Source of the DNA: Phocoena phocoena
Lineage: Eukaryota; Chordata; Mammalia; Artiodactyla; Phocoenidae
Assembly: GCF_963924675.1 (NCBI RefSeq)
Contig: NC_089219.1
Location: forward strand, 146,836,288 to 146,900,287
Reading direction: 5' to 3'
DNA length: 64,000 bases
Shown: positions 1-11,427 of the stretch, in pieces
Layout of the letters: every line of letters begins with the position of its first letter
How positions within the stretch are numbered: position 1 is the stretch's first letter
Notes under the pieces: generated by a model
Told to the model about the DNA's origin: nothing
The model's input: the letters and a program-made list of their open reading frames with translations, nothing else
Database searches by the model: none
Position numbers and translations under genes: made by a program

Positions 1-180
1 ATTGGCTGTCGTAGCATCATGGTATCCCAGTGCTTGTGTTCAAGTAACCCTTATTTTACTTAATAATGGCCCCCGAATACAAGAGTCATTATGCTGGCAA
101 TTTGGATATTCTTACTGTGCCTCATTTATAAATTAAACTTTATCACAGCCATGCTTGTATAGGAAAAAATATAGTATATA

Positions 181-397
181 GAGTTCACTCTTGATCAGCA
201 TGGGTTTGAACTGTGTGGGTCTATTTATATGCAGATTTTTAAAAATAAATACTATGGTTCTACCCAATCCACAATTGGTTGAATCCACCAGTGCGGAACA
301 GTGGATGTGGAAGGCTAACCATAAAGATATACACAGATTTTCGACTGCTCGGGGGATTGACACCCCTAACCCCTGCATTGTTCAGGGATCAACTGGA
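181..397. mobile_element. Tigger1/MER2-like non-autonomous DNA transposon
   Basis: The left end (ttgatcagcatgggtttgaa) and the right end (cccctgcattgttcaggga) are degraded inverted copies of the Tigger1-type terminus. TA dinucleotides lie next to both edges (179-180 and 398-399), as expected for a pogo/Tc1-type insertion. The internal motif 'gattttcgactgctcggggg' is also family-typical. It encodes nothing. Confidence 0.75.
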
Positions 398-398
398 T

Positions 399-1715
399 AG
401 GGTTTGGTTCTATCCTCAGTTTCTGGCATTCACTAGGGGTCTTGGAACGTACCCCCACAGGTAAGGAGGAAATACTATAAATGGTCTGGAGAAAAATGAA
501 ACAGGGAAGGGGATAGGGTATGTTAGAGAGAGAAGTAAATCTGAGATTTCTGGGGAGGGGAGAATGGGGAATCCTTGTTTCATGGATACAGTGAGCTCTC
601 CCTGCACCTTTGTTTTTTTATCTGTAAGATGGTGGATGTGAGCTCTGTGATCCCTGGGGTCCCCTCCTGATCCAAACTTCTGTCATCCCAGGACTCCTGA
701 GTGAGGCTTATGTCCTGCATTTAGGTTTGGGCCATTTAGTGGTCCCGCCCTGTGGCAGCTTCCTTTGGCCATCTGCTTTCTGGGCTGGAGAACCGTGGCT
801 CTGTTCACTTGCCTGGAGGCCTTTGCAGCTGAGAGCTCTTTTCTGTATAAATATGGGACTGTCCTACGATCACCAGGAAGGGACTTAAATTACTGTCTCT
901 AAATGCATCATGACCTTAAAAACCATTTATAAATAATATCAACAGTGCCACCAGCACTCACTTGTAGAGCTTTAGATTTTAATTTTCCAAAAGATGTCCC
1001 TATGAATTTTTTTGCTGTAGCCTCACTATAGCTCTGTGTACCAGCTGAGAATTGGAAGACCTGCAAAATGGCCCCAGCTTGGCCACTGGCCTTTGGGTTA
1101 GTCTCTTCCCCTCTCTGGGCATCAGTGGCTTTGGCGAAGTGATTTGAATAATAAACAGCACTTAAAGAACTGGAGCCAGTTTCCTGTCACTGGGACTGTT
1201 ATGTGTGGGGAACCCCTAGTTACGGGATCTCCAAGGAACTTGCATGAGGTGCTGCCCTGGGTAGTGCTGGGATGCCATCCTGCCTGTCTGCAGGTTGGTC
1301 ACCTTTTAAGAGCCCAGAGTCCTCAGTCTGTACAAACAGCACAGTTCCAATCTAAGCTTTTTCGTGTCATTGGTTTTCAGGTGATTGAAGGAGCATCATC
1401 TTTTCATTCTACCACTGCTTTTGTTTTTTACTTTTTCATTCTGCTACTTGCTGTATATACACACAGCCTACTCGCTGCTAGAAGAGAAGGTGGCAATCAT
1501 CAGTCTCTCCTACTATAGCCAAGTTGGCTTTGGGGGAGGAGTTCCTGAGTGAATGGAGGAAAAGAGCAGGCTCGTTGTGTCTTTGGAACAGCCGCGGAAG
1601 GGTTTGATTTTATTGCTTGTTTTTAAAATCTGATTGCAGCTCATCATCCCCCATGGTTGCTTGTCCATCAGTTAATTCATAAAAAGTCCATACATTTATA
1701 TAAAATGGAGAGAAT
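399..1715. other. Intronic sequence without recognised gene
   Basis: No conserved coding or clear repeat was recognised. A weak MIR-like stretch may lie near 605-690 ('ttatctgtaagatgg'). The 124-codon ORF at 1144-1518 has no family signature. Confidence 0.5.
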
Positions 1716-1775
1716 TATACTATTTATCCTATAGGCTTGGCACATTGCAAGTGCTTAATGAATTATTGTGGTTAT
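1716..1775 (-). repeat. MIR SINE fragment
   Basis: 'cttggcacattgcaagtgct' followed by 'taatgaattattg' resembles the antisense 5' end of MIR. It is short and diverged. Confidence 0.45.
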
Positions 1776-2114
1776 TTGTTATGACTTAGCAGCATGGGGT
1801 TGACAGGTCAGGGTCTACACACTACTTTTCCATCGCAATCAACTTCTAGGTGGCATGTTTGTTATTTTAATAATTTCTAATCATTGTAGTCAGAATGCTA
1901 GATCTTTAAAGCGCATTTAGAAATACAAATAGCTAGGTGTAAGTTGTGTTCTATTAGTTTGCCAGATATCCTCGGGCTTTCATATCCTTATCAGGTGTAT
2001 GGCCAGGCCACTCAACATGGCTGTTCTCTTGCTCTTTGTATGCCCTCTGACCCAGTCCCCGCTTCACCTGCACCCTACTCACATGAGCCTGCTTGTCCCC
2101 ACCCCAGCTAGCGA

Positions 2115-2475
2115 TTGTTCTAATGCTTAGGCCAGAACAGGTCCACCTGCTAGCTTATTAAGGGAAGACATCTACCCTTGTGTTGGTCGTTAACCTGAGG
2201 GGCTGTGAGGGAGGAGCCCCAGCTGCTGGTTTCCCTGGTAACTGATGAGCCAACCTAAACGTCACTTCCCCTATAAATGCTAGCCTGCGATGCTGCCATG
2301 TTCTGCCTGCTGCCTGCTGTGTGTGATGTGGTGTTGCTCAGGACCTTCTGCCTCAGCCTGCGTAAGAGTCCCTTGTCTGGTAATACATTGATGTCTCTTT
2401 TGCTGTCTCTGGGCTCTTTCTTCGGTCTTGAGGCTGGGCAGTTACAAAGCTTGCGGGTTGCAGCCCAACATCAGG
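2115..2475 (+). mobile_element. Possible solitary retroviral LTR (non-coding)
   Basis: The block is laid out like an LTR. It has a GC-rich upstream part, a TATA-like 'cctataaatgc' at about 2271-2281, a CT-rich stretch ('ctcttttgctgtctctgggc') and a terminal 'gcccaaca'. No flanking duplication could be fixed and no gag or pol is adjacent, so it would be an old solo LTR. The ORF at 2277-2672 runs from it into the next SINE and is not a gene. Confidence 0.4.
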
Positions 2476-2506
2476 CGAGACTGACTTTCACTTACCCCTG
2501 GGGCTC

Positions 2507-2646
2507 TGCCTCTCCCGTTGTGGAGCACAGGCTCCGGACGCGCGCAGGCTCAGCGGCCATGGCTCACGGGCCCAGCCGCTCCGCGGCATGTGGGATCTTC
2601 CCGGACTGGGGCAGGCGGACTCAACCACTGTGCCACCAGGGAAGCC
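2507..2646 (-). mobile_element. CHR-2-type cetacean SINE, internally deleted
   Basis: Antisense CHR-2 body: 'ggagcacaggctccgg', 'catggctcacgggcccag', then 'caccagggaagcc' at the tRNA-derived end. About 25 bp of the usual box-B region between 'ggggca' and 'ggcggact' is missing, and there is no poly(A) end. Confidence 0.85.
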
Positions 2647-2709
2647 TGTCTTTTTCTTCTTTCTTTGGCTGAATTTTTACAGCTGAAGAAAAGCAAGCCG
2701 ACCATTTCT

Positions 2710-2885
2710 TGAGTAACGACAACAACAGCTAATACTTCTGTGAGAATTAACCCTGTGTAAATGCATTTCCTCCGCTTTACAGGTGAAGAAATGAGGCTCA
2801 GAGAGGTTGAGTAACCTACTAGGGTCACAGAGGTAGTAAGAGCACGGCAGAGGCACGGCCTGGTCCCAAGCCTGAGTCCTATATG
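2710..2885 (+). repeat. MIR SINE
   Basis: Sense MIR core: 'ctttacaggtgaagaaatga', 'ggctcagagaggttgagta', 'gggtcacagaggtagtaaga'. It is ancient and diverged. Confidence 0.8.
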
Positions 2886-4884
2886 TGGCTTTGCGTGTAC
2901 ATGGGACCTCCTCATGGTGGCCTTTTTTTTTTTTTCCTAATGAGAAAATAATTTCTTTTCTCTGTGGCTTCTCTTTTTCCCCAAAGTTGTAGTTGCTGAT
3001 TAGTTTAACCACACAGAATGGTGATTATCTTTACTTACTTCCACCTGCTTCCATAAAGTTTGGAGCTCTATACTTACCAGAAGCCTCTTTAAGGAGCCAT
3101 AGTTTTTCCTTACAATATTCCTACAGAGACTCTCAGAGGGCCAGATGTTAGTAGAGTGAAGCTCTGTGTCTGTCATTGCTTCATGGGATGGAAGAGTCTA
3201 GAATGATCCCATCACCACTCACTACTGAGGCTGCATGGAGGAATAGCCCTTGAGGGCTTTCAATCTGTTGTGAAGATGGGACAGTTAAAACCATGAACAA
3301 TATTAGAGGCGAAGCACAGACCCTTCTTCTAGCCAAAAGGGAGTTCTTATTACGTTAAACCTAGGAATCCCTGAATTTAGGACCATGCTGTCATCTGAGA
3401 GTCTTCTGTTTCTCCCCATCCCTTTCTCAGTGCCCTGTGTGTCAGTAACATCGAGAAGTGTCCTGGGGCTAAGCCGACCCCGTAGCCTGCGCCAGGGACC
3501 CTTCTTTGAGTTCCCTGTGGTCCCTCAGAAGTGTGCCCAGCAGCTTGTGTAGCTCTTGTCCTGGAATGCTCTGTGCCCTGGGGCTTGTGCTTGCTCAATG
3601 CAGGTGAGCTAGTTCCTGAGCTCTGGGAATACATCACACCTGCCCCAGTTCTCACAGTTACAACCTGGGTGTGTGGGCTACTGGCCTGCTGTTTGCTCTG
3701 CCGGGCTCCCCAAACCTCAGGAACCTTTCCCACATCTAAACCAGCTGCATGAGTCATCCCTCCTCACCACCCTGCTGGAGGCCTCAAGGCCATACCCCAC
3801 GTTCTTAGTGCTTGTCATGAGGCTATACATTTGGGGGCTACTTTATAGCTTTTGGGGTCTTCTGGGGTCTTTTTGAAGCTTGGTTTTGGGTGAAGATGAG
3901 AATGAAGTGGATCATGTCTGGGGAAGGAGGGTGTCTTTTAAGCCAAATTAGATTGCATAGGGAATGATCTGCACCTCTCCTCTCCATGAATTAGTGTTAT
4001 CACCTGTGGTCTGGAGGCCCAACCGAGTCTTCACATGTTACCAGTTAAGACGATGCTTTCATAATATCAGTGTTGTTTCCAGAGCTCTGGCCAGACAATG
4101 ATTTGTGAACCAGTGCGCTACTTGGGCCCCAGTGCTGAAAACTCCTACAGACATGACCCTCCTGGAAGTCACTGGGATTTTCACCTGTGCCATTGCTTTG
4201 ACTTAAATTCTCTGATAATTTAAATCAGCCTAAAGCAGATTGAGGGCATGGCTGATTCTGCAGCGATATCAGACTTGCAGACACAACATAATTTTATTGC
4301 TTCCTTCATAGGAGAGAAAGTACAGTCTAGGCTACTTGGATTCATTTCACTTCCCTGCAAGAAGAAAACCTGAGATTGCTATTCTGAGAAAGACAGAGAC
4401 ACGGCTTGATAAAACCAGATTCTGTATACTATATCCTTTGGATTTTATTTGGCCAGTGATAAAGATTTCCATTTTTGGAGCCTCTAGAAAGGAAAAGAGC
4501 CTGATGGTATAATATCACACCTAAATACATAGTTTATTTTATGGTTTGAATTGTAAACAGAAGGAAAGTGGATGGTTTTAAGCGAAATTTCTAAACTTCC
4601 TTCAGTGATTGTTTTCTAAGAAGACTGCAGATATGCCTTTTGGATACATTATTGGATTAAACGAATGGAAGGTTGCAAGCTATCCCATTTCTGGCTAAAA
4701 GCTCCCTTACACTTCCTAACCACATCCTTCCCCTGCATATGGTCCACAGACCTGTTAGGTGAACTAGAAACAGATTCCGTTTATGCACCACCCCCAGACT
4801 TGTGCTCTTTCAGTCGTTATAGTGGCAGCTATCTTGTGTTTGCTGCCACATTGCAGTCTGTGTTTTCAGGCTGTGTCATTTGCA
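2886..4884. other. Intronic sequence without recognised gene
   Basis: About 2 kb with no coding family and no clear repeat recognised. A poly(T) run sits at about 2923-2936. Short ORFs in both directions at 3377-3876 overlap and show no protein signature. Confidence 0.5.
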
Positions 4885-4990
4885 GGCTGTAGTCTTCTCT
4901 CTGGTCTGATCGTAGGCACTGTGAGGGCAGGGGATTGCGTCTGCCTTGGTTTTGTATCACTGGTAGCTCTGGGCTATGTCTTCCTGTACT
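4885..4990 (+). repeat. L2 LINE 3'-end fragment
   Basis: 'ggcactgtgagggcagggga' followed by 'ttgcgtctgcc' matches the L2 3' UTR pattern ('gtaagctccatgagggcagg'). The fragment is short. Confidence 0.45.
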
Positions 4991-5384
4991 AAGTTTTCAG
5001 GAAATGACTGAATCAAATTAAATGAGACTAAAGTAAAATGTTGAAGCAATGAAAGGGAAGCAAGTTATATTTAAGCTTCAGGGAGTAACCTCCAATAAGA
5101 TCTGGTAAGCCAGTTTATTCCATTATGCAGTTAAAATGGACCTGCAGTTCTCAGAGTGGTGGGATCGTCATGGAACATTTACTCTTGAAGTCATCTCTGT
5201 TTTAAAGATAACAAACAAACCAAGCTCTGTTAATAAAGTAGTAAATCCTTATAACAGACCTCTAGACTTACTACTGTCACTTCTCCTTGGAGGAAGTCTC
5301 AGGGTGAGTTTCCATTCAACAAACACTTATTGAACATCTGCGAGGTGCTAGAACTCAAAAGACGGGAAATTAAAGGTGGAGTCT

Positions 5385-5625
5385 TTAGAGCAGAGGGTTA
5401 AAAGCATACTCTTGGGAGTCAGTTGGTCAGCGTTCAGATTGCAGCTCTGCTACTTTCTACCTGTGTGATTCTGGACAAACGATTCTATCGGTTTCTTCAT
5501 CTGTAAATTGGATATATAATATACCTACCTCACAAGATTAAGAGGTTTAAATGAGATAATGCTTGTAAAGCACTTACTGTGTCTGGCACTTAGTAAGTAC
5601 TCAATAAATTGCTATTTTCATTAAA
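5385..5625 (-). repeat. MIR SINE, nearly full length
   Basis: Clear antisense MIR: 'ctgtgtgattctggacaaac', 'tttcttcatctgtaaattgg', 'aatgagataatgcttgtaaa', 'agtaagtactcaataaatt'. Confidence 0.88.
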
Positions 5626-5699
5626 TTAAAATAATTAACTATTACTCTCATGAAAGGTGTGTTTCCTGATCTCAAGGGCCTGCTAACCTAATATAAAGA

Positions 5700-6110
5700 C
5701 CATGAGACCCTCCTACCCTGGAACATGTGGTACTTGCTGCTCCCTCTGTCTGGAGCATGCTTCCCTTAGATGCTCTGGTGGCTCAAATTCTCATCTCCAC
5801 TAACTGTTACTTAAATGCCAAGATTTCAGTGAAGTTTTCCTTCATAGCCGTATTTAACACTGAGTGTCACCCCCTCTTCCTGGCACTCCTTATTTTCATT
5901 TCCTGCTAGTTTTTCATCTTATTGTCATAACATATAACATACCATTTATTTTACTTATTTTGCTCATTGTCTGTCTTTCCCAATTGAATGAAAATGCCAG
6001 AAGGGTGAGGATATTGGTCTAGTTCATCACTGATCTATTATCAGTGTTTGAAACCATGTTTGCTTCATATTATAGGTGCTCAGTAAGTATTTGTTGGAAG
6101 AATGAATCAA
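5700..6110 (+). repeat. L2 LINE 3' region
   Basis: The order of motifs follows the L2 3' end: 'tgctgctccctctgtctgga', 'ctcattgtctgtctttccca', then the terminal 'aggtgctcagtaagtatttg' with a tgaa-like tail. It is an ancient non-coding remnant. Confidence 0.75.
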
Positions 6111-6210
6111 GGACCAGTCACGGGAATCCAGTGCAGGGCATGTTGAACTCTGCCTTTGGGTATCAGGAAAGGCATCATGGGAGAGATGACTGTGTTATAT
6201 GTTAGACTAG

Positions 6211-6919
6211 CAGTTCTCAACCTTTCTCCCACTAAGACCCTGTATTAGTCAGGGACCTACAGAGAAACAACCAGTAGGATGTATATATATTATAAATATA
6301 TAAAAATAATATTATCACTATCTATGATCAGGATTATTGGCTTATGGTGATTGTGGAGCTGAGAAGCCCCATAATCCACCATTTGCAAGCTGGAGACCCA
6401 GGAGACGTGGTTAACTTTTAGTCTGAGTGCAGGAGAAGACTGATATCCCAGCTTGAAAGCAGTCAGAGAGCATGAATTCTTCCTTATCCGACTTTTAGCT
6501 CAATTCAGGCCTCCAGTGGATTGGACGAGGCCTGCCCACACTAGGGGCAGTTGTTGATTCATCTCACTCCAGAATCACCCTCACAGACACACCCAGAATA
6601 ATGTTTAACCAAATATCTGGGCACCCTGTGTCCCAGTCAAGCGGACACATACAATTAACCATCACGGACACTCAGTGGATTATGTTCCTGAATGTGACAT
6701 CAGATCCACAGTTTCTAGGGTGCCACCGTGCCTATACTCCTTTTCCTGCGGGTCAAGAAAGCAAATTAGAATTCAAACAAGAGAGTAATACTATTATTGG
6801 GATAAATTTGAGTTCACTCTAATATTTATTTTAAAAGGTGAACTACTTTTAAACTTGATACAGTCACAATTTTAGTAATAAATATGGGACTCATCCTACC
6901 ACTGGGGTATTGAGAACTG
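6211..6919. mobile_element. hAT-type DNA transposon interrupted by an LTR
   Basis: The left end 'cagttctcaacctttctccc' and the right end 'ggggtattgagaactg' form degraded hAT-like terminal inverted repeats. The body is split after about 30 bp by the LTR-like repeat at 6241-6665. The 8-bp flanks no longer match, so age or edge error is likely. Confidence 0.5.
6241..6665 (+). repeat. Ancient LTR-like interspersed repeat
   Basis: It starts 'tgtattagtcagggacctac' plus 'agagaaac', contains 'gcaagctggagacccaggag', and ends with 'cacacccagaataatgttta' and 'aattaaccatcac'. This is a common placental repeat with TG...CA-like ends, probably an endogenous-retrovirus solo LTR. I am not sure of the subfamily. 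Confidence 0.65.
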
Positions 6920-7099
6920 TCCTTAAGGATGGGTAAGGGTTTGCCAGGCAGAGAACCAGGGGAATAGTGCTTGAGTCTGAAGGAACAGCCTGGGAGGGAA
7001 GCAGTGAATGATGAAGCTGTCCAAGACCAAATTACAAAGGCATTTGTTTTTTGCTAAACGAATGGAATTTTATTCAGAAGACAATGAAAGCCATTGAAT

Positions 7100-7335
7100 A
7101 GTTCTAAGCAGGTCATATTTTAAAACTTGTATTTAATTATTTTTATAATTTAAGTTTTAAAATTTTTGGATAAACAAACATTCACATGGTATAACATTCA
7201 AAAGGATATTACAATGAAGAATCACCACCCTTCCTGGGACCATCAGTGTTTCTAGTATCTTATGTATAGTTCCATAGATATTATGTGTACAGACAAAATA
7301 TTTTTCTGTTTTTATCCAAATGGCAGCAAATTATG
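7100..7335. repeat. Old AT-rich interspersed repeat
   Basis: 'attcacatggtataacattc' followed by 'aaaaggatattacaatgaa' resembles a widespread unclassified mammalian repeat containing 'aaaaggatatacaatgaaa'. The family is uncertain. Confidence 0.45.
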
Positions 7336-7703
7336 CATTGGAATACTGATATGCCTTAACATCACCCTTGTGAAAAGAACACTGGATTGAAAGTTTGCAT
7401 AGCTAAGATGAAGACATCTAGCTTTTCACTTGGGAGACGGTATACCTTGGGCACATTCTCCAGGCTGGGGAATAGGAGCTGGGCTGAGGGTTAGACATGT
7501 CAGACTGAGGAAGCCATGGGGTATGCCAGTGACATGCCCATAGGGGTCTTAAGGTCAGGAGAAATGTCTGGTTTGGAAAGATGGATTTATAGGTAGTTAG
7601 TATATAGATGGTGGTTAAAGCCACATTAATGGATGCAGCTGCCCAGGGAAAGGGGTATATTGCGAAGAGAAGAAGGCCAAGAGCAATGCTTTGGGGAATT
7701 ATT

Positions 7704-7776
7704 GTTATAAAGCAGAAACTAACACACCATTGTAAAGCAATTATACTCCAATAAAGATGTTTAAAAAAAAAAAAAA
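7704..7776 (+). mobile_element. L1 3' end, severely 5'-truncated
   Basis: Only the last ~59 bp of an L1 3' UTR remain, ending 'ctccaataaagatgttt' plus a 14-A tail. They match the complement of the antisense L1 ends at 62.6 kb and 15.0 kb almost exactly, so the same subfamily is responsible. It lies in the sense direction of KCNH1. Confidence 0.85.
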
Positions 7777-7869
7777 GACGTGTTGTGGGAACTAAGGGAG
7801 GCAAGTCCATCCCACATTGTGGTAGTAGTCAGGGTTCAAGTCTGGCTAATGTAAGGAAGAAAAAGGTTA

Positions 7870-8100
7870 TTCAGTTATGACACAGGATAACCACTTTTGG
7901 ATTGGGCTTTTTTATTCCTTATGTTGTTTGTGAATATACCTATATGGTTGCCTGTTGTGATCATGCATTGCCACTGTTGCATAGGATTCCATAGTGTAAA
8001 CATTTAACTATTAATTAATTTATTCCAATGTGTATTACAATATGAGTGATTTTCAGTTTGTGTCTATTGAGAATAGCACTGGTATATAAATTCTAGAACT
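7870..8100 (-). repeat. Old L1 ORF2/3' region fragment
   Basis: 'ttgcataggattccatagtg', 'ttattccaatgtg' and 'gagaatagcactggtatata' resemble the antisense of the widespread L1 segment around 'tattccattgtatatatg'. It is strongly diverged. A 13-A run follows at about 8105-8118. Confidence 0.5.
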
Positions 8101-8599
8101 TGAGGAAAAAAAAAAAAAAGGATGTTAGGTACAGAAAACATTTGGAGGCTGTGCTGCTAGGAACGATGCCCCAGATCATATAGCAGAGCTGGTCCAGTGA
8201 ACACACCACTGCTGTTGATACTGGACATGGACTCGAAACGTGCAGTGCTGACAGCACATCAGTGGACCCTGGGTATCAATTCCAGAATTGCTCCTGCAGC
8301 CTCTGGAAACTGGGTGATGCTGCCATGCTCTTGCAAAAGGCGTCCCGCACAGTTCCTCCGTTGGATACCATCCAGCAACTGGGGTGGGTGTCTCTGATGG
8401 GCAGGTTCTAGGTCATGTGCTTGCCCATTAGCTGCAAAGGAAGCTGCAGAGGAAGGTTTATGGTGTCTTCAACTTCTGGGTGGGAGGTGAGCTCTATTTT
8501 GTAAGATGGTGATTCCCCAAACATAGGCAGACAGTGTAGACCCTGTGTGGCCATGAAGAATGTCATATGCCCATTACAGGTATCAAACGCTGAAGGTAT

Positions 8600-9690
8600 G
8601 ACAACTAGAAGGTGACTGGTGACCTTTGAGACAGTAGATTCTGGGAAGTGGTGCGAGTGGACATTTGAGTACAGTGGGTTGGGAAATGAGGAAACTGAGC
8701 CATTGTGTGTTGATTATGGTTTCAGGAAGAGAAGGAGAGTTAATATATCTGGAGAGTTGCATAGGACTAGAGACGGTAGTAGGATTATAGTCAAGAGAAA
8801 TGAGTCTGTGAAGGGGAGATTTAAAGACAAAGGAAGGGAATAGAGGGAAGGGTGAATGGTTGATGGGATGATGTTCCTGGGTGGGTGAGGAGTGAGTTTT
8901 GGTCCAGTGTGGAAGGATGGTGCAAATGCTCGTGTTTGTGAAGGTGGAATGTAGACGAGAATTGACACTCATGGCCTCTGCTCTCTCTCTGAATGGGGAG
9001 ATAATGTTGGCTGAGAATAAGAAGGCACGGGTCAGGTGGGATCTTGAAGAGAGTAGTGAAGATTTGGAATAGCTGTTGATGGGAATGGGAGAGGGGGTTG
9101 CTCGATGGAAGAGGAGAAGGATGGGTGAGAAGCATCTGGGGACTTAGCTGAGAATGGAAATGATAGCCCAGTCCCTGTGCTGCTGGGTTTGGCAGTGCAA
9201 ATGGGGCGGGAGGGCAAGGAGAGAGATTGTGAGGGTTGGAAGAGGGTACTTGAAGTGATGTAACGGGGTCAAGTATGATGCAAAAGGAGGTGAAATCTGG
9301 AGACAGCTGATGGTTGGGAAAAAAAAGATGGTGGTAGAGATATGAAAGAGAAGCCCAAGAGCAGGTTGGATGGGATAAAGGAAAAAGTGGGAGGAATGGA
9401 AGTGTGTAGTCATTGTGTTGAATGCTGGTGTGTAAAATTTCAGAGATGGAGCGGTTCCCAGTGATGACAAGGCCCAGGAAAGGGTGGGGGGGGGGGGGTT
9501 GAAGGTCACTGGGAGTAGAGAGACTGGAGTGTTGAATGATTTTTCCCCATGAACATTAAAGTTTCCCATGCTGATAGCAGGAGATGGGCTGGCAGCCAGG
9601 TGATGAAAGGGAGGGACAGAGAAATTGATAAATAGGATAATTAATAAAAGATGAAGCCCAAGTTCTGGCATATTTGTAAGCATTCAATAG
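8600..9690 (-). pseudogene. Degraded L2/CR1-type LINE with endonuclease trace
   Basis: The + strand is purine-rich and the complement carries long pyrimidine-rich reading frames rich in Pro, Ser, Leu and His. Complement of 9549-9566 reads GNFNVH, close to the GDFNxH motif of LINE apurinic endonucleases, inside the frame at 9144-9683. I interpret the block as an antisense L2/CR1-clade remnant. The asymmetric base composition alone could also produce the open frame, so this is moderate evidence. Confidence 0.45.
9486..9498 (+). repeat. Poly(G) run of 13
   Basis: Thirteen consecutive G follow 'aaagggt'. Such runs are slippage-prone and often miscounted in assemblies. Confidence 0.9.
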
Positions 9691-9699
9691 ATGTTAACT

Positions 9700-10990
9700 A
9701 TTAATAATCAGATGACAATAATGAGGAGGTGGTATTGCTGGATGGCATGAATCTTAAAGAAGGCGAGAAGGCGAGTTTCTTTTTCTTTTTTTTTTTTGAG
9801 TGTCAAACAACTCTTATCGGGAAGATGCAAGTGTGGAGTTTGAAACTCCCTACTCCTAACTCCGGGATGGGGAAAAGCAAGGTGCTTGGGAGAGCCAGTT
9901 TCAACTAAAGCAGGAAGGTGGTGGGAACAATCCATGAAAATCCTGAGGCTGGGAATTTCTCTATGCATGAGGATAGGTTCTAGAGGACTCTGAGGAAGCA
10001 TATGAAGGAGAACTTTAGCTGGAGGAGGATGTGGGAGAAGAATAATTTTGAGTAATGTGAGGTTGAAAGCAATCAAAAAAAAGAGTGTACCTGCAGAATT
10101 TGCTATGGATGCTATGTGTCACCACACAGACTTGGAAGCCTGGGGAAACTTTTTAGGAACCCGAAAGACTGAGTTGTTCTTTTCAATAACACTTTGTCAT
10201 CAGTCTGTGACAGTGTTATTTTCATGTGTACGACAGGAAAAAAAAAAGCAGAAGATTGGTGAATATGGCTAGTTGAGGCAAGGTATAGCCCAAGTTAACG
10301 AAATAATTTGGCCTGGGTAAGTAGGCAAAACTTGATAGTTCACACACAAATGAATCTGATCATTACCAAATGTCCATTTCAATCTGAATAACATCAAGAT
10401 CACTACAACTGAGCTAATTGAGATTTCAGAAGGCTTCCTTCCAATTGTACTTGTTGGCCTTCAATGGTGAGGCTCACCAGCCCAGGTTCTCACTGTCCTA
10501 CAGCCATCTGGACCTAACTTGAAATCCTTGGTTCTTCATAACTTTAAGGGTTTGCTAAAGAACTCTCTGGAACTATCTAAATGTGAGGCAGGACTTCTGA
10601 TATAAGAAGTCCCTGGGGCAATGTGATTCTCTACCATATGGTGCTGTCATATTTTTAGCGTACTAAAATTTTAAAAACGTTTGGAATATTCTATTTATCT
10701 AATCCACTGAACTTCAGGCAAATAAGGCAAAAAAAGCAAATTAATAGCTTGAAATGCTTTTAAACAGCTAGAATTCCAACTGTTAGTGCAATAAGAGGGA
10801 ACTGATGCAAAACCGTGTAATAGAGCATCTGTGTATATACAGATAACACAATGAGGAAGTGCTTATTTTATATTGTTCCAGAAGCTCGTTAAAATGAGAA
10901 AGAATTCTCTCATAAGCCAAACTCTTCAATTTAGTTTAGAAAACATTTGAGACCCTCTCTGAGAAGATGCTGGTTTTAAACCTTGTATAG
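9700..10990. other. Intronic sequence without recognised gene
   Basis: No coding family was recognised. A T-rich run lies at about 9779-9798. From 10280 the sequence is AT-rich and repeat-poor by eye. Confidence 0.5.
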
Positions 10991-11427
10991 ATATATTAGT
11001 TTCCTAGGGCTGCTGTGACAAATTACCACGAACTGGGTGGCTTAATACAGCAGAAATTTATTTTCTCACAGCTCTGGAGGCTAGACATCTAAAATCAAGG
11101 TGTCAGCTAGGCCATCCTCTCTTTGAAGGCTCTAGAAGAGAATCTGTTCCATGCCTTTCTCTTAGCTTCTGGTGTTGCTGGTAATCCTTGGCATTCCTTG
11201 GCTTGAAGACGTATCACTCCAACCTCTGCATTCATAGTCACACGTGTCTTTCTGTGTTTGTCTTATAAGGACACCTGTCATACTGGATTCTGGGTCCACC
11301 ATATTCCAATATGACCTCGTCTTAACTAACTATACCTGCACTTGTGGTCCTATTTCCACATAAGGTTACATTCTGGGGTTCTGGGAAAGACTTGAATTTG
11401 GGGAGGAACACTATTCAACCCAATATA
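10991..11427 (+). repeat. Ancient LTR-like interspersed repeat
   Basis: The diagnostic order is present: 'ttagtttcctagggctgctg', 'agctctggaggctaga', 'aatcaaggtgtcagctaggc', 'cttataaggacacctgtcat', 'attctggggttctggg', 'cactattcaaccca'. It is a common placental repeat, probably an ERV-derived LTR. The subfamily is uncertain. Confidence 0.7.

Noticed and set aside
2277..2672. 131-codon + strand frame as a possible gene
   Set aside because: It runs from an LTR-like block straight into an antisense CHR-2 SINE; its second half is SINE sequence read through.
9144..9683. 179-codon complement frame as a protein gene
   Set aside because: Composition is strongly skewed and the one motif seen fits a decayed LINE endonuclease; no start context, splice sites or intact domain.
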